Assembly (NCBI RefSeq): GCF_020873875.1
Contig: NZ_JAHWGU010000029.1
Coordinates: forward strand, 1-64,000
Source: Actinoplanes sp. DH11
Lineage (GTDB): Bacteria > Actinomycetota > Actinomycetes > Mycobacteriales > Micromonosporaceae
Length of the DNA stretch: 64,000 nt
Direction: 5' to 3'
Shown here: positions 50,877 to 59,052 of the stretch, one piece after another
Layout of the letters: every line of letters starts with the position of its first letter
Numbering within the stretch: the first letter of the stretch is position 1
Position numbers and translations under genes: made by a program
Notes under the pieces: model-generated
Told to the model about the DNA's origin: nothing
The model's input: the letters and a program-made list of their open reading frames with translations, nothing else
Databases searched by the model: none

Positions 50877-52369
50877 GCGTCCTCCTGACGGTACGGGGCT
50901 TCGGCGGCGAGCCGGCGAAGCGCGTCGCGGTCGGCTTTTCCTCGGGAATTCAGCGGCAGCACGTCGAGATGCAGGAAGACGCGGGGAATCGCCGGTACGG
51001 GCAGCAGTCCCCGCAGTGCGCCCTGCAACTCGCGGGACGTCATCGCGGTGCCGGTGTAACCGGCGACCAGTTCGGTGACGCCGTTACGGGTGGTGGTGGC
51101 CACGACGGCCTCGCGCACTCCCGGGACCTGCCGCACGGCCAGCTCCACCTCGGCCAGCTCGGTCCGGAACCCGCGTACCTTGACCTGGTCGTCGAGCCGG
51201 CCGAGGTGCACCAGTTCGCCGGACTCGCGGCGTACCCGGTCCCCGGTCCGGAAATAGTGCTCCGGCGCGGGCCGCCCCGGACCGGTGTGCCCCAGGAACC
51301 GGTCGCGGTTCTCCGCCTCGTCCAGATAGCCGTCGAAGCGTTGCGGGCCCCGCACGCAGAGCTCGCCGGTGTCCTCGAGGATCACGTGATCGAGGTCGTC
51401 GTGAGGGTAGCCGATGGGCACGGTGCCGTTTCCCGTCGGTGGCCAGTCCTTCGGGTCTGCCGGCAGCCGGTACTGGGCGCACGCCACGGAGAGCTCCGTG
51501 GGTCCGTAGATGTTGTCGATGCGTGATTGCGGTGCCAGCCGGTGCCAGGCCCGCACCTGGTCGTAGGTCACCTGCTCCCCGCCGAACACGCTGTAGCGCA
51601 GCGGGACCGTCGTGGACTCGGGGAACCGGCCGAGCTGCCGGCTCACCGCGATGACGGACGGCACGGAGAACCAGTGGGTGAGGCGCCGTTGCGTGATGTA
51701 GTCCAGTGGGCTGAAAGCCTGGACCGGGCTGGGCACCACCAGGACGCCACCGCCGCCCCAGGTGACGAACAGGTCGAAGACCGAGGGGTCGAACGTCAGG
51801 TCGAAGCTGTGCGACATCCGGCAGTCCGGGCCGACCTCGAACCGGGCGATGTTGCGCTCGATGAACGCCACCACGTTGCGGTGCCGGATCGGGATGCCCT
51901 TCGGCCGGCCGGTCGTGCCGGAGGTGAACAGCACGTAGGCTTCGCTGTCCGGGACCGCGCGGTACGGCGGCAGGGTTCCGGCCGGTCGCATCGACCGCAC
52001 CGCGTCGTCGGTCAGGACCACTTCGGCGACGTCGCGGTGCCGGGCGGTGGCGTCGGCGATCACCAGGTCCAGGCCGGCGGCTACCTGGATCTCACGGTGG
52101 CGTCTCGCGGGGTCGGCGACGGATAGGGGCACGACGGCGGCGCCGAGCCGCAGGACGGCGAGATAGCCGGCGTACGCGACGAGGCTCCGCGTGGCCAGCA
52201 GGCCGACCCGGCGAACGTCGCCGTGGGCCGCCGCGACGCATTCCGCGACGGCTTCGCAGGCCATCGACAACTCGCGGTAGCTGACGGCGCCGGTGGGAAG
52301 CTCGACTGCGATGGCCTCGGGAAGGCGCTCCGCGGTCGAGGCGAACAACTCGTACAGGCTGGCACTCAA
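50861..52369 (-). CDS. Free-standing adenylation enzyme
   Basis: 502 residues without a carrier domain. A3 LFTSGTTGRPKGIP, A5 IYGPTELS, A7 YFRTGDR, A8 GRLDDQVKVRGFRTELAEVE and the A10 lysine in NSRGKADRDAL are present. The core-4 region (SFDLTFDPSVFDLFVTWGGG) keeps the Asp that contacts an alpha-amino group, so the substrate is probably an amino acid. It most likely loads the lone PCP of the cluster. TTG 52369 is the inferred start; the ribosome site is weak (GGTGG). Transcribed toward the main operon and coupled to the methyltransferase gene. Confidence 0.83.
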   Translation of the reverse strand: MSASLYELFASTAERLPEAIAVELPTGAVSYRELSMACEAVAECVAAAHGDVRRVGLLATRSLVAYAGYLAVLRLGAAVVPLSVADPARRHREIQVAAGLDLVIADATARHRDVAEVVLTDDAVRSMRPAGTLPPYRAVPDSEAYVLFTSGTTGRPKGIPIRHRNVVAFIERNIARFEVGPDCRMSHSFDLTFDPSVFDLFVTWGGGGVLVVPSPVQAFSPLDYITQRRLTHWFSVPSVIAVSRQLGRFPESTTVPLRYSVFGGEQVTYDQVRAWHRLAPQSRIDNIYGPTELSVACAQYRLPADPKDWPPTGNGTVPIGYPHDDLDHVILEDTGELCVRGPQRFDGYLDEAENRDRFLGHTGPGRPAPEHYFRTGDRVRRESGELVHLGRLDDQVKVRGFRTELAEVELAVRQVPGVREAVVATTTRNGVTELVAGYTGTAMTSRELQGALRGLLPVPAIPRVFLHLDVLPLNSRGKADRDALRRLAAEAPYRQEDACSTT

Positions 52370-52528
52370 GACACGCCACCGGTCATGGAACCGACGGTAA
52401 CAAGCCCTCGATCCCCCCCGACAGAGTACGAAAGTCGTCAACTGCCCACACCAAGGATGGTGCCCCGGCGGTGTCCTGGATGCGTCCGTCCCCCTCGGCC
52501 GAGATCTGCGCCGACCCCGGGCACGGAT

Positions 52529-52560
52529 AAGCCCGGGCCGCTCTGCCACGGCCCGGGCTT
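52529..52560 (-). terminator. Terminator downstream of the DUF808 gene
   Basis: Perfect 12-bp stem AAGCCCGGGCCG (52529-52540) / CGGCCCGGGCTT (52549-52560) with an 8-nt loop, 10 bp after the DUF808 stop codon. It also separates that gene from the cluster. Confidence 0.75.
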
Positions 52561-52570
52561 CTTCCGGTGA

Positions 52571-53767
52571 TCAGTGCTTCGGCGTCCCGGCCTCCGGCTT
52601 GTCGCCACCCGTCGCCGGCTCGCTCCCGGTCGTCGGCCCGGCTGCGGGCCCACTCGCGATCGTCGGCCCGGCCGCGGGCTCGGCCGCGGTCGCCGGGTCG
52701 GCCGTAGGCTTGACCGGGGTCACCGTCTCCGGCACGGCCAGTGGTGTGGCCTCGGTCGCCGTGCCGCCCGCCGCGTGCCCCTCGGTCGCCGCCGCACCCG
52801 CGCCGTGGCCCGCACCCGCGCCGTGGCCCTCCGCCGCCGTGTCGTGCGACTTGCGACGGTGGAACGTGAAGGTCATGAAGACCACGATCAGCGCACCCAC
52901 CACCAGGCCGATGATCGCGCTCGCCACCGTGTTGACCAGCCAGCCGACCACACCGCCGAGGGCGCCGGTCGCGTCGTGCGCCGCCTCCTCCATGTGGTGC
53001 ACGAACTCGTAGATCGGGTGGAAGCCCAGCTCGTCGGTGCCGATCAGCAGGATGTGCCCGCCGACCCAGAGCATCGCGGCGGTACCGATCACGGTGAGCG
53101 CGGTCAGCACCTTCGGCATCGCCTTGACCAGGCCGCGGCCGAACTTGGCGGCGCCCGCACTGTCGCCCTCGGACAGGCGCAGGCCGACGTCGTCCATCTT
53201 CACGATCGCGCCGACCGCGCCGTAGACCAGCACCGTCATCACGACCGCGACGATCGCCAGGATGATCAGGCGGTTCCAGAACGTCTCGTCGGCGACCTCG
53301 TTCAGCGAGATCACCATGATCTCGGCGGAGAGGATCAGGTCGGTGCGGATCGCGCCGCCGATCAGGGTCTTCTCGTCCGGCGCCGCCTGCTCGCTCTGGT
53401 GCGCGTCGTGGTGGGCGATCTTGGCCCACACCTTCTCGGCGCCCTCGTAGCAGAGGTAAGCGCCACCGATCATCAGCAGCGGCGTCAGCAGCACCGGCAG
53501 GAACTCGCTGAGCAGCAGGATGACCGGCAGAATGATCAGGAATTTGTTGCGCAGCGAACCCAGGGCGATGCGCTTGACGATGGGCAGCTCGCGCTCGGCG
53601 GCGAGCCCGCGGACGTATTGCGGCGTAACGGCGGCGTCGTCGATGACCACCCCGGCGGCCTTGGCCCCGGCCTTGGCAGCAGCGACGCCGACGTCATCGA
53701 CGGATGCGGCGGCCGCGCGGGCCAGGACCGCCACATCGTCCAGCAGTGCTGCGAGTCCAGCGCTCAA
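52571..53767 (-). CDS. DUF808 (YedI-like) membrane protein
   Basis: 398 residues. Opening MSAGLAALLDDVAVLARAAA and VGVAAAKAGAKAAGVVIDD, about six predicted spans (FLIILPVILLLSEFLPVLLT, LIILAIVAVVMTVLVYGAVG) and the conserved TDLILSAEIMVISLNEV are diagnostic of the DUF808 family of inner-membrane proteins of unknown function. The last 80 residues are an added Ala/Gly/Thr/Pro-rich hydrophilic tail. TTG 53767 with AGAGGA upstream is the start. Confidence 0.85.
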   Translation of the reverse strand: MSAGLAALLDDVAVLARAAAASVDDVGVAAAKAGAKAAGVVIDDAAVTPQYVRGLAAERELPIVKRIALGSLRNKFLIILPVILLLSEFLPVLLTPLLMIGGAYLCYEGAEKVWAKIAHHDAHQSEQAAPDEKTLIGGAIRTDLILSAEIMVISLNEVADETFWNRLIILAIVAVVMTVLVYGAVGAIVKMDDVGLRLSEGDSAGAAKFGRGLVKAMPKVLTALTVIGTAAMLWVGGHILLIGTDELGFHPIYEFVHHMEEAAHDATGALGGVVGWLVNTVASAIIGLVVGALIVVFMTFTFHRRKSHDTAAEGHGAGAGHGAGAAATEGHAAGGTATEATPLAVPETVTPVKPTADPATAAEPAAGPTIASGPAAGPTTGSEPATGGDKPEAGTPKH

Positions 53768-53850
53768 GGAAGGTCCTCTCCAATATCTGCGTGCTTTTCA
53801 GGCTCATTCTCGCCCAGGACGCCTACCCACGCATGACCACCCTCACACGT

Positions 53851-56800
53851 TCACGCGCCGCCACCCGTGACGATGACAGCCAGTCCCGAACCGATCTCGG
53901 CGTGCTCATCCTCCGGCACGAGGATCCTGGTCAGCACGCCGGCGGCCGGGGACGGCACCTCCGTGTCGACCTTGTCGGTGGAGACCTCCACCAGCGGCTC
54001 CTCGAGGTCCACGGTCTCACCGACGCGTTTGAGCCAGCGCGTCACCGTCCCCTCCAGCACCGACTCCCCCAGCCCCGGCATCAGCACGACGATCTCCTCA
54101 CCGGGCGAGGCCGGCGACGCATCCGGCGATGCGGCCTGCGACGCATCCGGCGATGCGGCGAGCAATGCGGCAGACGGTGCGGCAGGCGGTGCGGCAGGCG
54201 GTGCGGCAGGCGGTTCCTCGGCCGGTTCGGGCACGCCGGGTACGGGCTGGCGCATCTCGACGACCGCGAGCTCGGCGCCGACCGGGGCTGCCTCGTCCTC
54301 GGCCACGGTGATTTTGATCAGGACACCGCCAGCCGGTGCCGGGAGCTCGGTGTCCACCTTGTCGGTGGACACCTCCAGCAGCGGCTCGTCGATCTCGACG
54401 GTGTCACCCTCCTGCTTGAGCCAGCGGGTGACCACCCCCTCGGTCATCGCCTGACCCAGCTGCGGCATCGTCACGGCAATGGTGAAAGAGGACGACGGCA
54501 CGGGTACGGGCACCGGCGCCGCAGCCTTGCCCCACAGCAGTGGCTGGACCTCGTCCTGGCGCACCTCACCGGCCAGCGCCACGTACCGCCGCGCGAGCGT
54601 CTCCGTCCCGGCACCCGCTCGCACGCTCTCCCCCGCACCCGCACCCGCCGCCGGCACGCTCTCCCCGGGGTCCGCCGGCAGCAGCGCGACCAGGTGCTCG
54701 CCGGTGGTCGCCACCAGTTCACCGCCGTCCCCCAGGAGCAGGCCGCGCACCGGACCGGGCAGCCGCACCGTCCCGTACCGCGCGCCGGTGAGCAGATCCC
54801 AGGACCGGATCTCGCCGGCCTCGGTGCCGGTGACGAGCAGCGGCACCCCGTCGCGCGCGCCCACGGTCACCGCGCTCACCGGGTCGGGGTGTGGCAGCGT
54901 ACGGACGATGCCGTGCCCGGACACGAACGCCGCCTGATGATCGTCGGCGATGAGCCGGCCCGCCCAGTACACCCGGTGGCCGATCAGCAGCGCTTGCACG
55001 GGCAGCACCGGCTCGTCCAGCACACCCCAGCGCCGGCCGCTGCGCAGGTCCAGCAGCACCGGGGCGCCGGCGTCCGGGAGCAGCAGGACCGCCGGCCGCC
55101 CGGCGATCTCCACCAGGCTCAGCCCCCGGGTCTGCCGGCGCGCCAGGATCGGGTCGGCGACCGGGTGGCCGGTGGTCGCGTCGTGCAGGTGCAGCCGGCC
55201 GTCCTCGTCCACGGACGCCAGCACCGTCGTGCCGAAGGCGCTGCCGACGACGACGGCCGCGACCGGGTGCGTGTGCCGCAGCCGGGCCCGGAACCGGACC
55301 GCGCCGGTGCGGAAGTCGTACGCCCGGACCGTTCCTCCCGCCGACCCCACGATCACCGCCCGGCGGCCCTGCCACATGCCGAACCCGACAGCCGTCACCC
55401 GGTGGTCGCCGCTCGCGTCACTGACCCGCACCGGACGCCACGGCAGCGGGTCCTGGCCGGGCAGGGTGCCGATCCGGGCGGCCAGGTCGTGCCGGCCCGC
55501 CCGCACCGCCAGCAGCGCGAACAGGAACCGCCGCTGTGCCGGGTCGGCGATCCCGGCGGTTTCCCGGTAGGCGGCGCCGATCGTGCGCGCAACAGGTTCC
55601 GGCGCGGCGTCGAGGGCGCCGCCCACCACGGCCGGCTCGGCCGTCATCAGGTAGCCGGGGTCGGTCAGCACCTCCTCGATCCGCTGGGCCTGGTGGGCGT
55701 GGTCGGCGGCGTTCCGCAGCAGGTAGGGCGACGCCACGTCCCAGCGCCGCACCTCGGGTTCCGCCGGTGACGCCAGCGAGGACAGCAGGCGGTCCAGGAC
55801 GGCGCCGGCGTCCAGGGCCGGCAGCAGGTGATCGGCGAGTCCCTGGTGGAACAGCCGGTAGAGGGTGGTGCCTTCGGCCGGGTCCGCGCCGTGCCGCAGA
55901 TAGAACCGGACCGCGTCCAGGGCCTCGAACAGCCCGCCCCCGCCGCCGGCCACGTACCGCAGAGTCTCCGCCGGCATCCCCTCGCCCTTGGCGTGGGCCA
56001 AGGCGTGCAGGACCGCGCGGACGTCGTCGCCGAGGCCACGGGTACGCAGGTCGAGTTCCAGCAGGCCGGGCAGCGACCGCGGGACCGTGCGGCCGAGGGC
56101 TTCGGCCTGCGCGTTGTCGGTGAGCGGTTCGGCCTGGGTGCTCAGGACGTGCCCGGCGAACAGCCCGGCCACCAGGAAGGCACCCCAGTCCCGGTCCACG
56201 TTCTCGGTGAGCCGTTTCGCCACGGTGTGGGCGATCGTGTAGGCGGCACCGCCGGAGTGCCCCTGATTCCACCGCCGATCCGTGCGCAGCAGGTCGAACA
56301 CGTAGGTGGTGAGGTCGTCCTGCAGCTGACGCGGTCGCACGTCGTCCAGGTCGACCAGACCGGCGCCGGCCGCCTCGATCAGCGGCTGGAACTGCTCCCA
56401 CGGGCGCATCCCGACCAGCAGCCGCACCGGCCGGCCCTTGCATCGGGTGCCGTGCAGGGGCAGCAGCAACTCCGTCATGATCCGTTCGCCGTCGATCGCC
56501 TCGTCCAGGGCGTCGACGACGATCACCGGCGGGTTCGGGTAGGCGGCGATCAGGCGTACCAGTTCGGGCGCGCTCATCGCCGCCGCCGGGTCACCGGTGA
56601 GCTGGTGCGCGATCGAGGCGACCACCTGCTCCAGGCCGCGGCGGCGGGCGTGCACGGCCGCGAAGACCTCGTTCTGGTACGGCCACTGGCTGATCTTCTC
56701 CCAGATGGCGCTCGTCGCCGCCCGCAGCTTCGGGTGCGCGGCGCAGACCAGCACCCCGATCAGCGCCGACTTGCCGGCACCGGGGCTGCCGGTCACCACC

Positions 56801-57786
56801 CGCAACCCCACCTCGTCCTGCAGGTTCACCCACGGCGACAGGATCTGCAGCTCGCGGGCGCGACCGGTGAAGCAGCCGGTGGTGGCCCCGTCGTCGAGGG
56901 AGCTGTGCCCGGAGGCCCGGCTGAGGAAGTGCACCGCGTCCAGCGCCTCGTCCAGGTCGTCGAGGAACGGCCGCAGCGCCGTGTCGATCCGGGTGCCGGT
57001 CCGGCGCCGTACGCTGCCGGTGTATGCGGTGTTCGGAAAGAACGGCAGGTCGTCGGGGACCGCGCTGATGTCGATGCGGGTCGCCGTGACCTGCTGGCCG
57101 AGCCTGCCTCCGGCGGCCGCGGCCCAGGCCACCGTGCGCCGGATCCGCTGCGCCACCGTGGTGATCGGCGCGTGCCGGTACGACGAGTCGATGTCCAGCT
57201 CGCCGCCGGCCAGCGCCGTGTTGACCCGGGTGACGGCCTCGCTGAACCGGCCGCCGAACGCCCGCTGCGCCGGCGCGCACGCCGAGATCACCCAGACCCG
57301 TGGCTGCTCGTCGCCGAGTTCCTGCAGCCAGTTCAGCCGGGCCGCGCCACCAGCGAAGCACAGGTCGAGCAGGAACAGGGTCGTCGGCGCCCGGTCACCG
57401 GCGTCGGTCACCCAGCGGATCCACCGTTCCACCTCGGTGGACTCGTCGTGCGCGCCGTCCGCGCCCACCACCTGCAGGAACCGGTCCCGGACCAGGGTGC
57501 CGTGGCTGAGCACGTGCACGACCAGCACGTCCGACGGCCCGCACTCCGCGATGGCCTGCCGCACCGCCGCCCCGAGCGCGGCCGCCGGCGGGGCCGGATC
57601 GAGCAGCGTGCACTCATATCCCAGCCGCCCGAACGACGCGGCCACCGCACGTGCCTGCGCCGGCGCGTCGCCGAGCGACTCCCAGCCCCGATCGGGCCCT
57701 TCCTCGGCCACCCCGCCCGGCTCACCGAACTGTCCGATGCCGACGCACAGAGCCCGGCGCCGCGGCCCTTCCGGTGACCCGAGCAC
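53851..57786 (-). CDS. Caspase-like - STAND NTPase - beta-propeller - tandem lipoyl domain protein
   Basis: 1311 residues in one unbroken frame. Residues 10-240: caspase-like peptidase with His95 (VLSHGTL) and Cys143 (LLDLCFAGG). Residues 300-600: STAND-type NTPase with Walker A GSPGAGKSAL (333-342) and Walker B VIVVDALDEA. Residues 600-785: helical. Residues 785-1075: WD40-like blades (GSAGGTVRAYDFRTGAV, TGTEAGEIRSWDLLTGA). Residues 1103-1178 and 1233-1308: two lipoyl domains as in 2-oxoacid dehydrogenase E2, each with the EVSTDKVDTE motif (Lys1143, Lys1272), joined by a Pro/Ala linker. No E2 catalytic domain. GTG 57786 has GGAGG only 3 nt away. Likely a nucleotide-switched protease with a lipoyl-dependent sensor or effector; function unproven. 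Confidence 0.9.
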   Translation of the reverse strand: MLGSPEGPRRRALCVGIGQFGEPGGVAEEGPDRGWESLGDAPAQARAVAASFGRLGYECTLLDPAPPAAALGAAVRQAIAECGPSDVLVVHVLSHGTLVRDRFLQVVGADGAHDESTEVERWIRWVTDAGDRAPTTLFLLDLCFAGGAARLNWLQELGDEQPRVWVISACAPAQRAFGGRFSEAVTRVNTALAGGELDIDSSYRHAPITTVAQRIRRTVAWAAAAGGRLGQQVTATRIDISAVPDDLPFFPNTAYTGSVRRRTGTRIDTALRPFLDDLDEALDAVHFLSRASGHSSLDDGATTGCFTGRARELQILSPWVNLQDEVGLRVVTGSPGAGKSALIGVLVCAAHPKLRAATSAIWEKISQWPYQNEVFAAVHARRRGLEQVVASIAHQLTGDPAAAMSAPELVRLIAAYPNPPVIVVDALDEAIDGERIMTELLLPLHGTRCKGRPVRLLVGMRPWEQFQPLIEAAGAGLVDLDDVRPRQLQDDLTTYVFDLLRTDRRWNQGHSGGAAYTIAHTVAKRLTENVDRDWGAFLVAGLFAGHVLSTQAEPLTDNAQAEALGRTVPRSLPGLLELDLRTRGLGDDVRAVLHALAHAKGEGMPAETLRYVAGGGGGLFEALDAVRFYLRHGADPAEGTTLYRLFHQGLADHLLPALDAGAVLDRLLSSLASPAEPEVRRWDVASPYLLRNAADHAHQAQRIEEVLTDPGYLMTAEPAVVGGALDAAPEPVARTIGAAYRETAGIADPAQRRFLFALLAVRAGRHDLAARIGTLPGQDPLPWRPVRVSDASGDHRVTAVGFGMWQGRRAVIVGSAGGTVRAYDFRTGAVRFRARLRHTHPVAAVVVGSAFGTTVLASVDEDGRLHLHDATTGHPVADPILARRQTRGLSLVEIAGRPAVLLLPDAGAPVLLDLRSGRRWGVLDEPVLPVQALLIGHRVYWAGRLIADDHQAAFVSGHGIVRTLPHPDPVSAVTVGARDGVPLLVTGTEAGEIRSWDLLTGARYGTVRLPGPVRGLLLGDGGELVATTGEHLVALLPADPGESVPAAGAGAGESVRAGAGTETLARRYVALAGEVRQDEVQPLLWGKAAAPVPVPVPSSSFTIAVTMPQLGQAMTEGVVTRWLKQEGDTVEIDEPLLEVSTDKVDTELPAPAGGVLIKITVAEDEAAPVGAELAVVEMRQPVPGVPEPAEEPPAAPPAAPPAAPSAALLAASPDASQAASPDASPASPGEEIVVLMPGLGESVLEGTVTRWLKRVGETVDLEEPLVEVSTDKVDTEVPSPAAGVLTRILVPEDEHAEIGSGLAVIVTGGGA

Positions 57787-57856
57787 GACCCTCCCTCACC
57801 TGACCGGGCTCTCACCCTCACCGATGGTGAGCGAGGCCGTCAAGGGTGGACCAGGT

Positions 57857-58489
57857 CTAGATCCAGCGGATGACCTCGTCCGGGGCGGGTCGCTCGGCCG
57901 GGCGGAAATCCGTGCCTTTCGTGTACGCCACCGGCGTGAGCACCGCCTGTGCGAGCGTTTCGTAGTCCAGTCCCAGGATCTCGGCCACCTCCCGCTCGCG
58001 GGCGAGGTGCATCGACGTCCACGCGGTGCCCAGCCCCCGGGCCCGGGCGGCCAGCATGAAGCTCCACGTGGCCGGGATGACGTTGCTCATGCCGGCGACC
58101 GCCCACTCCCGGCTGGGACCTTCGTTGCAGGCCAGCACGAGCACCGGCGCGTCGCCCATGTGCTCGCCCAGGTAGTCGGCGGAGCTTGCCACCCGCCGCT
58201 GCACCGCGTCGCGGGCCTCGTCCCCGGTGGGCTTGCCGGGGTAGCCCGGTGAGGCCTGGTAGCCGGCGTACACCTCGCGGTAGACGTCGCCGATCGCCCG
58301 GCGCTTCGCCTCGTCGCGGACCACGACGAACCGCATGGTCACGACGTTCGATCCGGACGGTGCCTGCAGGGCCATCGCCACGCACTCGCGGATCGCGTCG
58401 TCGGGTACCGGCCGCGTGAGGTCGAGGCGTTTGCGGACCGCCCGCGTGGTGGAGAGCAACTGGTCCGGGTCAAGGTCGAGCAAGGTCAT
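57857..58489 (-). CDS. Nitroreductase-family flavoprotein
   Basis: 210 residues; FMN-dependent fold with TTRAVRKRLDLTRPV, ALQAPSGSNVVTMRFVVV and LGTAWTSMHLAREREV, which bind FMN and NAD(P)H in this family. ATG 58489 follows AAGGTG at 6 nt. It ends 70 bp before the caspase-lipoyl gene on the same strand and begins 10 bp after the MerR stop, so the three may be co-transcribed. Substrate unknown. Confidence 0.87.
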   Translation of the reverse strand: MTLLDLDPDQLLSTTRAVRKRLDLTRPVPDDAIRECVAMALQAPSGSNVVTMRFVVVRDEAKRRAIGDVYREVYAGYQASPGYPGKPTGDEARDAVQRRVASSADYLGEHMGDAPVLVLACNEGPSREWAVAGMSNVIPATWSFMLAARARGLGTAWTSMHLAREREVAEILGLDYETLAQAVLTPVAYTKGTDFRPAERPAPDEVIRWI

Positions 58490-58499
58490 TCCGGTCACC

Positions 58500-58904
58500 T
58501 TAGGGTCGAGGATCATTGCGGTACGCGCTTTCGGTCGTGGCCGTGAGGGATCGGTCCATCGCGTCGATGTACCGGGTGATGGCGTGGCAGTGGTGCTCCA
58601 GCAGCGCGATGCGCTCGGTCATCCGGTCGCGCTCCCGGACGAGCATCTCGCGCAGTTCAGGGTCGGGATCGGCGACCACGATCTCCTGCGGCTGGTTGAG
58701 GCAGGGCAGCATGCTGCCGATGATGCGGGTGGGAATGCCGGAGTCGAGCAGACCGCGGATCTTCCGCACCCGGTCCACCAGGTACTCGTCGTACTCGCGG
58801 TAACCGTTCGGCTGCCGCGTGGGCGTGATGAGCCCTTGCTCCTCGTAGTAGCGGAGCATGCGCGTCGGGACTTCGGTGCGTTTCGCCAGCTCACCAATCT
58901 TCAT
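58500..58904 (-). CDS. MerR-family transcriptional regulator
   Basis: 134 residues. Winged helix-turn-helix (KIGELAKRTEVPTRMLRYYE, NGYREYDEYLVDRVRKIRGL), then a dimerising coiled coil (PELREMLVRERDRMTERIAL). The effector region is too short for a drug-binding domain; single Cys residues (LPCLN, HHCHAI) could sense metal or oxidants. GGAGG lies 5 nt before ATG 58904. Divergent from the DHA2 exporter, whose promoter carries a MerR-like palindrome. Confidence 0.88.
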   Translation of the reverse strand: MKIGELAKRTEVPTRMLRYYEEQGLITPTRQPNGYREYDEYLVDRVRKIRGLLDSGIPTRIIGSMLPCLNQPQEIVVADPDPELREMLVRERDRMTERIALLEHHCHAITRYIDAMDRSLTATTESAYRNDPRP

Positions 58905-58975
58905 GACCACCTCCGCCGCAACGTTACAGTCATGTCAAGGTTCACGGGGTGTGATCGGTCCCTCGTCGCTCACGG

Positions 58976-58996
58976 TTGACATTCACATGATGTGAA
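58976..58996 (+). promoter_or_regulatory. Exporter promoter with MerR-type operator
   Basis: TTGACA (58976-58981) is a perfect -35 box. It is followed at once by the palindrome TTCACATGATGTGAA (58982-58996). MerR regulators bind such dyads between -35 and -10 boxes with stretched spacing. The -10 box is weak, as expected for an activator-dependent promoter. Confidence 0.55.
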
Positions 58997-59052
58997 GGTT
59001 GCACCATGGTCGCCGATCGCTCTTCCGACTTACCGAGACAGTGAGCACGCAC

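Noticed and set aside
47139..52369. Firm substrate calls for the two adenylation domains
   Set aside because: Pocket residues were aligned by eye only; the first looks aliphatic, the second matches nothing I know. A structure-based alignment would decide.
53851..54500. The lipoyl domains as a separate E2 gene
   Set aside because: The frame is continuous with the propeller, there is no internal start with a ribosome site at the junction, and no E2 catalytic domain or E1/E3 gene is nearby.
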